A DNA stretch of 64,000 nt from Treponema sp. (GCA_017616165.1 JAFZYR010000042.1:1-64000); one strand, 5' to 3'; shown: positions 16,151 through 25,597, numbered from the stretch's first letter. The notes: a model not told the origin generated them from the letters alone. Made by a program: numbers and translations.

Positions 16151-17641
16151 ATGAAAAGTATTGTTGTTTTATTTGACGAAAAGAATAAATATGAAAACGA
16201 AAAGGTCTTTGGTGGGAAATCTGCCGTAGAGCTTTGTAACCAGGCAGCCTCATCTCTTGGCTATACCGTAAAAACTATTAGCGGTTTAAGCGATGTAAGC
16301 TCTCTTTTTGAAAATTTGAACCAGATTTGCAGGGAAAATGACAGTCAATCCGTTATTTTTTCGTATGCAGACTGTCCGTTCTTGAATAAAGAGCTTACCC
16401 AGGAGCTTTTGGACACACATTTTGAATACAAGGCTGAATATACCTTTGCCGAAGGCTATCCTGCAGGCTTTGCACCGGAGGTTTTAGACAGCGGTACGGT
16501 TGCAATCCTTAGTGAACTGGCCAAAACTACAGCCGCTCAGGAGGGAAAAAAGAAAATATCCCGAAAAAGCGTATACGAGCTCATAAAAACAGATATAAAT
16601 TCCTTTGAAGTTGAAACAGTTCTTGCCCCTGTAGACTGGAGGCTTTTGCGATTCAACTTTGACTGCGCTAAAAAAGAAAACCTCCTTGCCTGTACAAAGC
16701 TTTTTGAACTTACACAAGGCAAGGGCAGTGCCGCAGAGCTTTCAAAGACAGCAGCAGAGTGCAACGAAATACTCAAAACTGTTCCGGCCTTTTATAACCT
16801 GCAGCTTGCACAAAAATGCCAGGGAAAATGTACTTATTGTCCGTATCCTGCCGCATTAAAGGCTGCTTTTGGAATAGCACCACAGGATGCACAGGCTGTT
16901 ATGGATACCCAGAAGGCTATCAGCCTTATTGATCAGATCAGTCAGTACTCAGGTGAAGCTGTCGTAGGACTTTCTGCCTGGGGAGAATGCTTTAATCATC
17001 CTGATTTATACAAAATTATAGAAAAAATCCTTTCTTATGAGGGGCTTTCGGTATTTATAGAAGCAGACGGCAACTCAATTCCACAGGATTTTGCTCAAAA
17101 GGCCGCAGAGCTTGTAAATAAAGCTGCAGAAAGAACAAACGGCTGGCCAAAGCTCATGTTTGTAGTTTCAATGGACGGCTTTACCGAAAAGACCTGCAAA
17201 AGCCTTAGGGGAGACCAGTTTGACCTGCAAAAGGCAGTAAATGCCGTACAGGCCCTCGAAAAAGAGCTTCCTGGTTGTATTTTCCCTCAGTTTGTACGCA
17301 TGAACGCAAACGAAGCAGAGCTTGAAGGCTTTTTCCGCTACTGGAACGAAAAATCAAATGCCAGCGGCGGCAATTTTATAATTCAAAAGCATAACAACTT
17401 TGCCGGACTTTTGAAAAACGAAGAACCTGCAGATCTTTCTCCTTTGGAACGCAATCCTTGCTGGCATATCCGCCGCGAAATGACAATTTTGTGCAACGGA
17501 GACAGTCCTGTATGCTATTGCCGTGTTCTTGGTAATATTGCAGGCAATGTTTTTGATCAGGGCATAGACGCTGTATGGAAAAAATATGACAAAGAGCTTG
17601 GCTGTGGAGGCTGTGATGAGTTTTATACCTTCAACTTTTGA
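16151..17641 (+). CDS. Spiro-SPASM radical SAM protein
   Basis: A 496-residue protein of the spirochaete-specific spiro-SPASM family. The N-terminal 200 residues resemble a nucleotidyltransferase-like domain (VIFSYADCPFLN). The radical SAM domain starts with CQGKCTYC (C-x3-C-x2-C, near residue 220), which binds the 4Fe-4S cluster. The C-terminal SPASM region has CWHIRREMTILCNGDSPVCYC and CGGC (cysteines seen at CWHIRR, VCYC and GCGGC). Its substrate is unknown. The start ATG 16151 is chosen because the family begins with MKSIVVL; an in-frame ATG at 16091 lies in the xseA start. It heads an overlapping gene series ending near flaA. Confidence 0.88.
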   Translation: MKSIVVLFDEKNKYENEKVFGGKSAVELCNQAASSLGYTVKTISGLSDVSSLFENLNQICRENDSQSVIFSYADCPFLNKELTQELLDTHFEYKAEYTFAEGYPAGFAPEVLDSGTVAILSELAKTTAAQEGKKKISRKSVYELIKTDINSFEVETVLAPVDWRLLRFNFDCAKKENLLACTKLFELTQGKGSAAELSKTAAECNEILKTVPAFYNLQLAQKCQGKCTYCPYPAALKAAFGIAPQDAQAVMDTQKAISLIDQISQYSGEAVVGLSAWGECFNHPDLYKIIEKILSYEGLSVFIEADGNSIPQDFAQKAAELVNKAAERTNGWPKLMFVVSMDGFTEKTCKSLRGDQFDLQKAVNAVQALEKELPGCIFPQFVRMNANEAELEGFFRYWNEKSNASGGNFIIQKHNNFAGLLKNEEPADLSPLERNPCWHIRREMTILCNGDSPVCYCRVLGNIAGNVFDQGIDAVWKKYDKELGCGGCDEFYTFNF

Positions 17642-18596
17642 TGAACATCAGATTAATATGACTGTTCTTGGTGGAAAGGTAAGCAATTCACCGGAAACGC
17701 TAAATATTTCTGTTATTCTTTTAAATTCAAGTGCAAGTCATCTCAAATTCAATGTGTTTCAGAACCTTCTGGGCTGTCATTTCCGTTCAATAATTTCAAT
17801 CGAGCACGACAGCGACAATTTCAGCACAGAGGATATTTCGCGAAAGTTCCCTGACATCAAGTTTTTTATTCCGCTGGAAAAGACTACTGACGGAGAGCTC
17901 ATCAATCTTGCAATGAGCGAAATAGATGCAGATTATGTGCTTGTATTGCGCGACAGCCTGTATATTCCAAGTGGAGTAGTGCTTGCAAACCTTGCCGAAC
18001 GCCTTATAAACGAAAAAAAATACTGTATTGTTCCACGCCTTATGGATAAAAACAAAAATGGACTTTATACACTTTTAACTCCGGGCGCCGAAAAGTCACA
18101 TTTTGTAATAGATTCTTCTTCCTTTGTAACAGAAGGAAAAAAGACCCTTTATCCAAAGGATTATATTGCCCTTTATGACCGCAAAAAGTTCATTCAGCTT
18201 GGCGGCTTTGATTATACAATTAAAACTCCTTACTGGCAGAACCTTGACCTTGCCATGCGTTCGTGGCTCTGGGGCGAAGAAACCTGCCTTACAACAATGC
18301 TTCAGTTTTCATATATTGATGAACCACCGGTTGATGACAGAACAATCAATATGGATTATCTGCGCTACTATCTTAAGAACGAGGTTCCAAAATACAAGGC
18401 TCAGCAGGCCTATATCAAGCGTTCTTCCTTTATGAAGTTCCTTTTTCATTCTTCCTGCGGCTATCTGGAAGCAAAAAGACAGTTTAAAGCAGCCCAGCAA
18501 TGGGTAGAAAAAAATAAATACAGATTCAAAATGGATTTACAGACCTTTATAAAAAACTGGTTTGACCACAAGCAGGATGCTCAAAATGAAGAATAA
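17616..18596 (+). CDS. Glycosyltransferase-like protein (GT-A/family 2 type)
   Basis: A 326-residue protein with a family-2-like layout: ISVILLNSS near the start, a middle segment ADYVLVLRDSLYIPSGVV where glycosyltransferases have their DxD region (here LRDS, so the motif is not clean), and LGGFDYTIKTPYWQNLDLAMRSW resembling the acceptor-side GGFDE...ED motif (seen as LGGFDY and NLDLAMR). No membrane segments. The ATG at 17616 has GGAGG eight bases upstream and overlaps the spiro-SPASM gene by 26 bp; its own end overlaps the next gene by 11 bp. A sugar-transfer role fits the neighbouring cytidylyltransferase fusion but is inferred. Confidence 0.7.
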   Translation: MSFIPSTFDEHQINMTVLGGKVSNSPETLNISVILLNSSASHLKFNVFQNLLGCHFRSIISIEHDSDNFSTEDISRKFPDIKFFIPLEKTTDGELINLAMSEIDADYVLVLRDSLYIPSGVVLANLAERLINEKKYCIVPRLMDKNKNGLYTLLTPGAEKSHFVIDSSSFVTEGKKTLYPKDYIALYDRKKFIQLGGFDYTIKTPYWQNLDLAMRSWLWGEETCLTTMLQFSYIDEPPVDDRTINMDYLRYYLKNEVPKYKAQQAYIKRSSFMKFLFHSSCGYLEAKRQFKAAQQWVEKNKYRFKMDLQTFIKNWFDHKQDAQNEE

Positions 18597-21045
18597 AAGG
18601 GCCGTAATTGTACAGTGCAGATTATCTTCTACAAGATTACCGGGAAAGGCTTTAAAAGTTCTTGGTGGAAAAACCGTTTTGTCCTGGGTGTTAAATTCCA
18701 TGAAAAAGGTGGATGCAGACCGTTATTTTGTTGCCACCGATTTTGAATCCTATGATACCCTGGCTCCAATCTGCAAGGAAAATGGTTTTGAATGCTTTGC
18801 AGGTGAGCTTGACGATGTACTCAAGCGCTTTTGCGACCTTATTAAAAAAATCAAGGTTTCTACAATAATCCGTGCCACTGCCGACAATCCTTTTTTGTTT
18901 TACGAAGCAGCCCAGGCAAGCCTTGAAGAATTTGAACAGCACCGTAAGCAGAAAAAAAGCTGTGCCTATCTTACCTTTACAGGTCTTCCTCACGGTTCAG
19001 GTGTAGAAATCATAGATGCCGCTTCTCTTTTGGAGGCCGCAGAACAGACCGATAACCCTTATGATCACGAGCATGTTGGTCCAGCCCTTTATAATCACAA
19101 GGAAAATTTTACCTGCGAGTTTGTAAAGGCTCCTTCACGATTTTATAACCCTGAGCTTCGAACAACAATAGATACTTATTCAGACTATCTTCGCGCTGTT
19201 TCTATAGTTAATTACCTTGGAGCTCCAAATCAATCAAGAAAAAAATGGACACCTTATACCACAGAACAGATCCTTGATGCCTGCAAAAGTGAATTCGTAC
19301 AAAATCCTATAGTTTATGTGCCTTCTGTAACAAAGGGGCAGGGAACAGGACATCTTCACCGCTGTCTTGCGTCTGCAATTGCCACAAAGGGCTTTGTTTA
19401 TATTCCAAAGGACAGCACACTTACCGAAATTGATCAGCTTGTAAATGAGTACCTTCAAAAGGGGCTCGATAAAAATCAGTTGATTGATGAGCTTCCAGAC
19501 CAGACCTTTGAACCGGTTATTGTTACCGACTGCTTTAAAATGTCAGAAAAAGAAGCAAAGGCCTTTTATAAATGTAAAAAACTCATTTCTATAGATGAAG
19601 GCAGTGATTATACTCAAAATTGTGATTATCTGCTTGATATAATTCCGTCTTATGATTGTGAGCGTCTGCCAAATACCTTTGATACCAGTTATATAGAAAA
19701 GCCTGTAAATAAAAGAAATACAAAATCCTTGAATATTGATAAGGTGCTTGTATGCATAGGAGGCGAAGATCCTGCAGGTCTTACAGTTCCTGCCGTGCGT
19801 TCCCTTGCCAAAGTACTTCCCGGTGCTCAGATTACTGCAATTGTAAGCAATCTTGAAAAATACCGGGATATGATTCAGATTAATTTTATTGGCCCTGTAA
19901 AAAACCTTAGGGAAAAGATACATGAATACGACCTTGTAGTAACACACTACGGTCTTACAGCCTTTGAAGCAGCCTTTGCCGGTTGTGCAGTAATAATGCT
20001 TGCGACAACAAAGCTTCACGAAAAGCTTGCCCAGAAATATGATTTTGCCTGTATTCCGCAGGGAAAAATTGATTCTGTAAAAATGCAGCAGGCTCTTGAA
20101 TCTCCAAAGCTGCATCCGTCCCTTGAGCTTAGTCTGGAACAAAAATCCTTGTCCGACTGTATTAAAAAGCTTTCTTTGGGAACAAGGCTTTTGTGTCCTG
20201 TTTGTCGTACTCTGCCTGCAAATCCTGACCCTATAATTTCCAGAAACGCCGGAAGAACCTACAGACGCTGCCGTTCCTGCGGTATTGTTTACATGTCCTT
20301 TAGCGCCGAAGAAGAAAAGGAATATAAAAAATCCTACTTTTTTGAAGACTACAAAAAGCAGTACGGAAAAACCTACCAGGAAGATTTTGATTCAATCAAA
20401 AAGCAGTGTGTACGCCGCATTCAGAATATAAAGCTGCTTGAACAGGGGCAGGGCAGCAGAAATTACCTGGATATTGGCTGTGCCTACGGACCGTCTCTTG
20501 CCGCTGCTCAGGAAAACGACTTAAATCCTTTTGGAACAGATATTTCTGAGGATGCCGTTCAGTATGTAAAAAACGAGCTTCATTTTCCGGCTTGCTGCAG
20601 CGCCTTCCCGGACATGGACAGCGAAAAGGAATTTGGTATTTCCAAGTTTGACAGTATTTCCATGTGGTACGTAATAGAGCATTTTAAAGACCTGGACAGT
20701 GTGCTTTCAAAGGTGTCAAGCATAATCAGGGATGGCGGAATCTTTGCGTTTGCAACTCCATCGGGAGAAGGGGTTTCTGCAAAAAGCAATCCCGATAATT
20801 TTTATAAAATAAGCCCTACAGACCATTTTTCAATCTGGGAACCGCACAGGGCACAAAAAATACTTGGCAGATACGGCTTTGAAGTTGTAAAAATTGTTTC
20901 AACAGGCCATCATCCGGAGCGTTTTCCGTCTATTAAAGACAGCAATTCGGATAAAGACAGCATGAAATGGAAGCTTGTAGACAAATATTCCAGACTCATG
21001 CAGCTTGGCGACACCGTAGAAATATACTGCCGTAAAAGGAAATAA
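18586..21045 (+). CDS. Fusion: SpsF-like cytidylyltransferase, PseG-like domain, zinc ribbon and methyltransferase
   Basis: An 819-residue multidomain enzyme. Residues 1-225 match SpsF/NeuA-like cytidylyltransferases (AVIVQCRLSSTRLPGKAL, then RATADNPF). Residues about 255-530 match PseG-type nucleotide-sugar hydrolases of the GT-B fold: GQGTGHLHRC, CIGGEDPAG and THYGLTAFEAAFAGCA. A CPVC...CRSC zinc ribbon (about 537-565) precedes a class I SAM methyltransferase (about 600-819, YLDIGCAYG, then MWYVIEHF and GGIFAFATPSGEG). The set points to making and methylating a CMP-activated acidic sugar. The ATG at 18586 follows AGGA; 18577 is an alternative. Domain calls are good; the product is inferred. 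Confidence 0.85.
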   Translation: MKNKRAVIVQCRLSSTRLPGKALKVLGGKTVLSWVLNSMKKVDADRYFVATDFESYDTLAPICKENGFECFAGELDDVLKRFCDLIKKIKVSTIIRATADNPFLFYEAAQASLEEFEQHRKQKKSCAYLTFTGLPHGSGVEIIDAASLLEAAEQTDNPYDHEHVGPALYNHKENFTCEFVKAPSRFYNPELRTTIDTYSDYLRAVSIVNYLGAPNQSRKKWTPYTTEQILDACKSEFVQNPIVYVPSVTKGQGTGHLHRCLASAIATKGFVYIPKDSTLTEIDQLVNEYLQKGLDKNQLIDELPDQTFEPVIVTDCFKMSEKEAKAFYKCKKLISIDEGSDYTQNCDYLLDIIPSYDCERLPNTFDTSYIEKPVNKRNTKSLNIDKVLVCIGGEDPAGLTVPAVRSLAKVLPGAQITAIVSNLEKYRDMIQINFIGPVKNLREKIHEYDLVVTHYGLTAFEAAFAGCAVIMLATTKLHEKLAQKYDFACIPQGKIDSVKMQQALESPKLHPSLELSLEQKSLSDCIKKLSLGTRLLCPVCRTLPANPDPIISRNAGRTYRRCRSCGIVYMSFSAEEEKEYKKSYFFEDYKKQYGKTYQEDFDSIKKQCVRRIQNIKLLEQGQGSRNYLDIGCAYGPSLAAAQENDLNPFGTDISEDAVQYVKNELHFPACCSAFPDMDSEKEFGISKFDSISMWYVIEHFKDLDSVLSKVSSIIRDGGIFAFATPSGEGVSAKSNPDNFYKISPTDHFSIWEPHRAQKILGRYGFEVVKIVSTGHHPERFPSIKDSNSDKDSMKWKLVDKYSRLMQLGDTVEIYCRKRK

Positions 21046-21060
21046 CTAAAGGAACTAATA

Positions 21061-22704
21061 ATGGAAAATATACTTATTCTTGGCGCAGGCCTTATGCAAA
21101 AGCCCGCAATTCTCAGTGCAAAGGAGCTTGGTTACAAGGTTGTGGTTGTAGATGCAGATAAAACTGCCGTTGCCATTCCTCTTGCAGATGAATTTTACCA
21201 GATTGACCTTAAGGATAAGGAAGGAATTCTTACGCTGGCACAAAGGCTTAAGGCATCAGAAGAAGGGCTTGCAGGTGTATTTACCGCAGGAACAGATTTT
21301 TCTGCAAGCGTAAGCTATGTATGCGAAAGGACTGGTCTTGCCGCCCACAGCTTTGAAGCCGCAACAAATGCAAGCATCAAAACTCAAATGCGTGAATGCT
21401 TTAAAAAATGCAGCGTACCTTCGCCGGAGTTTGAAAGAGTTTCCAAGGAAGATATAGGCGACGGGCTTTTAGAAAAATTACTAAAAAAAATGTCACTGCC
21501 GCTTGTAGTAAAGCCGGTAGACAATATGGGGGCCCGTGGCTGCCGTATGGTTCGCACAAAGGAGGAATTTCTTCCTTCTGTAAAAACCGCCGTTGAATGC
21601 TCGCGCACTGGTGTTGCAATCGTAGAAGAATATATGGAGGGTCCGGAATTTTCCATTGATGCCCTTGTGTATCAGGGAAAGTTTATCGTTACGGGCTTTG
21701 CAATCCGCCACATTAAGTACGAGCCATATTTTATAGAGGTTGGCCACACCATGCCTGCCGTTTTAGACAAAAAAATGCATGACGAGCTTATTAGTGTGTT
21801 TGCACTTGGAGCCAAAGCAGAAGGATTAAGCTGTGGTGCTGCAAAGGCAGATATAAAATATACCTCAAAGGGTCCTATGATCGGAGAAATTGCAGGCAGA
21901 CTTTCGGGCGGTTATATGTCCGGCTGGACTTATCCTTATGCTTCGGATTTAAACCTTACAAAGCAGGGAATAATCATAGCCTGTGGAAATGAGCCGCAGG
22001 AGCTTTTGAACCGCGCAGTTAAGGTTGATTATACACCGTCACAGCTTTGCAAGGACCTGGAACAGCCTTATGAGCTTTACGAAGTTCCATGTGTAAGAAC
22101 CTCTGCAGAACGCGCCTGGATGAGCATTCCTGGAACCGTTGAATACATTGAAAATATAAACGAGTTTACAGACCGCGCAGTGTTTGATGTTCTTCCGCGT
22201 GCAACTGTAAAAATCGGAAGCGAGGTAGATTTTCCAAGAAATAATGTAGAAAAATGCGGAAACATAATTGCAGTTAGCAACAGCGAAGAAATTGCAGTAA
22301 AGGCCGCACAGGATGCAGTTTCAAATACCTTTATTACACTCAAGCCTTGTAATCCAAAAACTGATGATTATTTAAGAGGCTCCGAGCAGCCCGATGAACA
22401 GGCTTTTCCTCCTTATGCCTTTGGAAAAATGAAGGAAGAACAGCTTGGAGCTTTAGATGCGCTTGTTCCAATCCCTGAGGATGCAAAGGTAAGCAGCCTT
22501 ATTCCGGAGCTTTTTACAACCGAAGAATACTGCAGCCTCCAGGACTGGAACTATAATACAATTGCTCAGACTGTAAGCAAATTTGATATTCTGCGTCCAA
22601 AGCATCCAAAGCTTAATTCAAAGGAATTCTGGTGTGCTCTTATGCGCGGTGGTATTCAGGGTGCAGTTTATTATTCCGATACAGTAGCAGTGGGGTCAAA
22701 ATGA
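21061..22704 (+). CDS. ATP-grasp enzyme of unknown substrate
   Basis: A 547-residue protein. The N-terminal Rossmann-like domain starts with NILILGAGLMQKP. The ATP-grasp core (about 110-310) includes PLVVKPVDNMGARGC, VEEYMEGPEFSIDALV, and GEIAGRLSGGYMSG for metal binding (written in parts: VKPVDNMGARGC, EEYMEGPEFSIDA, GEIAGRLSGG). Such enzymes ligate a carboxylate to an amine. A C-terminal part of about 150 residues is not recognised. It follows the fusion gene by 15 bp with AAAGGAAC before the ATG, and its stop overlaps the amidase start. A role in decorating the same glycan, or in peptide modification with the spiro-SPASM enzyme, is possible. Confidence 0.82.
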   Translation: MENILILGAGLMQKPAILSAKELGYKVVVVDADKTAVAIPLADEFYQIDLKDKEGILTLAQRLKASEEGLAGVFTAGTDFSASVSYVCERTGLAAHSFEAATNASIKTQMRECFKKCSVPSPEFERVSKEDIGDGLLEKLLKKMSLPLVVKPVDNMGARGCRMVRTKEEFLPSVKTAVECSRTGVAIVEEYMEGPEFSIDALVYQGKFIVTGFAIRHIKYEPYFIEVGHTMPAVLDKKMHDELISVFALGAKAEGLSCGAAKADIKYTSKGPMIGEIAGRLSGGYMSGWTYPYASDLNLTKQGIIIACGNEPQELLNRAVKVDYTPSQLCKDLEQPYELYEVPCVRTSAERAWMSIPGTVEYIENINEFTDRAVFDVLPRATVKIGSEVDFPRNNVEKCGNIIAVSNSEEIAVKAAQDAVSNTFITLKPCNPKTDDYLRGSEQPDEQAFPPYAFGKMKEEQLGALDALVPIPEDAKVSSLIPELFTTEEYCSLQDWNYNTIAQTVSKFDILRPKHPKLNSKEFWCALMRGGIQGAVYYSDTVAVGSK

Positions 22705-23738
22705 AAAAAACCATAACTATAATAATTTTAGCACTGGTTTCTCTTGGTTCACGACTTTTTGCGGCAAATGATATTTCGCTCATGGACAGTGCCAAAAAAA
22801 ACGGAATTACCTTTTACTGGGATTCTCTTGCCGAAACCGGTATGCTCGAAAAAAACGGACATCAGCTTACCTTTCGCAAAAATGAACAGATTGTAATTCT
22901 TGACAGTGTACGTATGTCCGTAACCGACGCCCCGGAGCTCAAAAATAATAAGGTTTATGTTTCACAGAAATTCATGAACGATGCAGAGCTTTTATTTAAG
23001 GAAGACAACTCTACAATGTTCAAGGTTGGTGCAATACTCATAGACGCAGGCCACGGCGGAAAAGACCCTGGTGCACTCAAAACCTATAAAATAAACGGAA
23101 AAGACGTAACAATTCAGGAAAAGGATATAAACCTTAAGGTTGCCAAGCTTTTGGGCGAACGCTTAAAGACAGCCTATCCGGACAAGCAGATTATCCTTAC
23201 CCGCGACAAGGATGTATATCTTACACTCCAGGAACGCACAGAAATTGCAAACAACGTAAAGGTAAAAGAAAACGAAGCAGTTCTTTTCATTTCGATTCAC
23301 GTAAACTCATCCTTAAATAAAACCTCTTCGGGCTATGAGGTTTGGTATCTTTCACCGGGCTACAGAAGAACGGTGCTTGATAAATCAGCAGCAGGAGATG
23401 ACAGCAGCCTGTTCCCGATTCTCAATTCCATGCTGGAGGAAGAATATACTACAGAATCTATAATGATTGCCAAGTTCATTATGGATGGTCTTCAGAGTCA
23501 GATAGGGGACCAGTCAAAGGCCCGCGGAATAAAGGCAGAGGAGTGGTTTGTAGTAAAAAATTCCAACATGCCTAGCGTTCTTATTGAGCTTGGCTTTGTT
23601 TCAAATGAAAAGGAAGCCCTCCTGCTTAATGATACAACATACTTGAAAAAAGCAGCCCTTGGAATATATAATGGTATAGGTGCGTTCATAACACACTTTG
23701 AACGTTCCAAAGGATTTACTTCTGCAAATGAAAATTAG
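22701..23738 (+). CDS. N-acetylmuramoyl-L-alanine amidase (Amidase_3)
   Basis: A 345-residue exported amidase that cleaves the bond between muramic acid and the stem peptide. A signal peptide (about 1-21, ending RLFAA) is followed by a small N-terminal region that may bind the wall, then the catalytic domain (about 110-335) with zinc ligands in ILIDAGHGGKDPG (His), the Glu in INLKVAKLLGERL region, FISIHVNSS (His) and VLIELGFVSN (Glu). The ATG at 22701 overlaps the upstream TGA (ATGA) and is the one that yields a signal peptide. It is placed before flaA, which suggests a role in cell separation or in passage of flagella through murein, but this is not shown by sequence. Confidence 0.93.
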   Translation: MKKTITIIILALVSLGSRLFAANDISLMDSAKKNGITFYWDSLAETGMLEKNGHQLTFRKNEQIVILDSVRMSVTDAPELKNNKVYVSQKFMNDAELLFKEDNSTMFKVGAILIDAGHGGKDPGALKTYKINGKDVTIQEKDINLKVAKLLGERLKTAYPDKQIILTRDKDVYLTLQERTEIANNVKVKENEAVLFISIHVNSSLNKTSSGYEVWYLSPGYRRTVLDKSAAGDDSSLFPILNSMLEEEYTTESIMIAKFIMDGLQSQIGDQSKARGIKAEEWFVVKNSNMPSVLIELGFVSNEKEALLLNDTTYLKKAALGIYNGIGAFITHFERSKGFTSANEN

Positions 23739-24204
23739 CATTAAAAAACTTATACCATATTTTGCCTTTACAGCAGTTGCCGCCGTGCTTCTTATAATTG
23801 CAGCATCCTTTTATGCAGCAAAGGGCTACGGCAAGCGCTTTGTTTTTATTTTTCCGAGCGTTGACGAAGGCAAGTATGTTCTTGAAACAAGATATCTTAA
23901 AAACAATCCCAACAAGGATTATATCAATTTTTTCCTGGATGAGCTTGTGCTTGGCTCAGGTCTTGAACGGACAAAGTATCTGTTTACTCCGGGAACAAAA
24001 ATTATTTCGTGTTTTGAAAGAAATCAAATGCTGTATTTGAACCTTTCTGCCGATATTATAAATATGGGGCACAATGTCATTCAGATTAAGGACGGCATGG
24101 AGCTCCTCAAAGAAAATGTGTACAAAAATTTCCCGGACATAAAAGAAGTTCAGATATTTGTGGACGGAAATTATGCCTACGAAATAGAAAAATATGCTTT
24201 TTAA
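23728..24204 (+). CDS. GerM-like (GerMN) domain membrane protein
   Basis: A 158-residue protein with one N-terminal membrane helix (about 8-30) and a soluble domain that matches the GerMN pattern: FFLDELVLGSGLERTKYLF, PGTKII, LYLNLSADI, and EVQIFVDGN near the end. In other bacteria GerMN domains are found in envelope proteins of cell wall processes. The ATG at 23728 overlaps the amidase gene by 11 bp, consistent with coupled expression and a shared envelope role. The exact function is unknown. Confidence 0.75.
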   Translation: MKISIKKLIPYFAFTAVAAVLLIIAASFYAAKGYGKRFVFIFPSVDEGKYVLETRYLKNNPNKDYINFFLDELVLGSGLERTKYLFTPGTKIISCFERNQMLYLNLSADIINMGHNVIQIKDGMELLKENVYKNFPDIKEVQIFVDGNYAYEIEKYAF

Positions 24205-24218
24205 TGAAAAAAAAAGCG

Positions 24219-24247
24219 TTGACAAAATAAAATACTTATAAGATAAT
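24219..24247 (+). promoter_or_regulatory. Sigma-70 promoter of flaA
   Basis: TTGACA (24219-24224) and GATAAT (24242-24247) with a 17-bp spacer. The flagellar sheath gene thus has a housekeeping-type promoter and a leader of about 45 nt. Confidence 0.85.
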
Positions 24248-24296
24248 AGTTAATTATACAAGGCTACATCGAATTAGTATAAAAAAGGAGCTTCAA

Positions 24297-25424
24297 ATGA
24301 AGAAGACTTTGGGTTTAATTGCAGCTGCTATGCTGCTGGTTGGTGGCGTTGCTTTTGCTGACGAAGCTATGCTCATCGATTTTACACAGTTGGATGCTGA
24401 CTACGAACTTACCGATGCTGATGGTAATGTCGTATCAAAGCAGAATAAGCGTACCACAATGGACTACGCTATTAGTGCCGGTTCAACATTTACTAAGCAA
24501 CAGAAGGATCTCATGAGAACTTCTCTGTCTCTTCCTGAATGGGAAGTAACACTGAACTCATCTGCAAAGACTGTTCAGAGTCTCGCAGATTCACAGGTAG
24601 TTGCTGCACCAGTTAAGGAATCAGCAGATGTTCCTTTTGCAGGACAGAACGTAATGGGTGTTCGCGTTGTATTCCCTACATGGAACTCAAATGCAAATGC
24701 CAAGATTGTACCTCCTTTTGATATTCCTGCATACGAGCCTCTTTCTACAGTAGGTGATGATGGAGAACGAAAGGCTTTGAGCGAAGACGAAGATGCTTCT
24801 TCATTCAACGTTGCACAGAACCCTTCTTTCGAAAAGACATTGTTCGAAGGTGGATTTGGTGTTGTTAAGAATGTTGGAACAATCAAGTCTATCAAAGTTA
24901 CAACTTTGGGTATGAACTTCCCACACGGACTTTATGTACACCTTACAGACAATGATGGTGTAGAGCGCCGCTACTTCATGGGATATCTTGGATTTGACGG
25001 ATGGAAGGAACTTCGCTGGAACAATCCACAGTACATTTCAGAAATCCGCAACCGCGAAATTCGTGTATACCCAATCTATCCACGTGGAACACCTTTCATC
25101 AAGTTCGCAGGCTTCGAAATTACTCGTGATGCTGCTCACATTGGTGGAGATTTCATCGGATACTTCAAAGACGTAAAGATCATTTACGACAAGGCTATTC
25201 TTACTTCTGACCGCGACATCGCTGATGAAGACCTCTGGGGAATCATCGGAAAGAAGGAAGCTGATCGTCAGAACGCAGAAATGTCTAAGTTTGGTAATAA
25301 GCAGGTTAACCGCTATCTCGAAAAGTCTAAGTTAGCAACTGAAGAAGACTTCGTATCAAGCTTGTACGAAGATTCAGATTCTAACGCTCAGAGTAACGCT
25401 GGACAGGCTGCAGACGCCAAATAA
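24297..25424 (+). CDS. flaA: Flagellar filament outer layer protein FlaA
   Basis: FlaA forms the sheath around the periplasmic flagellar core of spirochaetes. The protein has 375 residues, with a signal peptide cleaved after VAFA (residue 21). The mature part has the family segments WEVTLNSSAKTV, VRVVFPTWNSNA, GLYVHLTDNDGVERRYFMGYLGF (seen in parts as GLYVHL and RRYFMGYLGFDGWKELRW) and RVYPIYPRGTPFIKFAGFEI. The C-terminal 25 residues are acidic and low in complexity. Codon choice (GAA, AAG, TCT, CGC, CCT) is more uniform than in neighbours, as expected for high expression. AAGGAG precedes the ATG; promoter and terminator are clear, so it is a monocistronic unit. Confidence 0.96.
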   Translation: MKKTLGLIAAAMLLVGGVAFADEAMLIDFTQLDADYELTDADGNVVSKQNKRTTMDYAISAGSTFTKQQKDLMRTSLSLPEWEVTLNSSAKTVQSLADSQVVAAPVKESADVPFAGQNVMGVRVVFPTWNSNANAKIVPPFDIPAYEPLSTVGDDGERKALSEDEDASSFNVAQNPSFEKTLFEGGFGVVKNVGTIKSIKVTTLGMNFPHGLYVHLTDNDGVERRYFMGYLGFDGWKELRWNNPQYISEIRNREIRVYPIYPRGTPFIKFAGFEITRDAAHIGGDFIGYFKDVKIIYDKAILTSDRDIADEDLWGIIGKKEADRQNAEMSKFGNKQVNRYLEKSKLATEEDFVSSLYEDSDSNAQSNAGQAADAK

Positions 25425-25446
25425 TAAGTAAGCTCTAACCTATATA

Positions 25447-25480
25447 AAAAACACCTCGATTCGTCGGGGTGTTTTTTTTT
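25447..25480 (+). terminator. Rho-independent terminator of flaA
   Basis: ACACCTCGA (25451-25459) pairs with TCGGGGTGT (25464-25472), with one G-T pair and a TTCG tetraloop, followed by a run of T. Confidence 0.92.
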
Positions 25481-25490
25481 GTCCTCCCAT

Positions 25491-25560
25491 CATTGCGAGC
25501 GCAAGTTTCGTCATTGCGAGCCGCAGCTATCGTCATTGCGAGCCGCAGGCGAAGCAATCT
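25491..25560. repeat. CATTGCGAG-family repeat, three units
   Basis: CATTGCGAGC occurs at 25491, and TCATTGCGAGCCGCAG twice more before the end GGCGAAGCAATCT. Same family as 10476-10531. Confidence 0.85.
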
Positions 25561-25563
25561 AAC

Positions 25564-25591
25564 TTGCAAATTCCCACATATGGTTTATAAT
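25564..25591 (+). promoter_or_regulatory. Probable promoter of the RelA-like gene
   Basis: TTGCAA (25564-25569), 16 bp, TATAAT (25586-25591). It starts four bases beyond the repeat and is 7 bp from the ATG at 25598, so a transcript from it would have almost no leader. Confidence 0.5.
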
Positions 25592-25597
25592 TAAATT

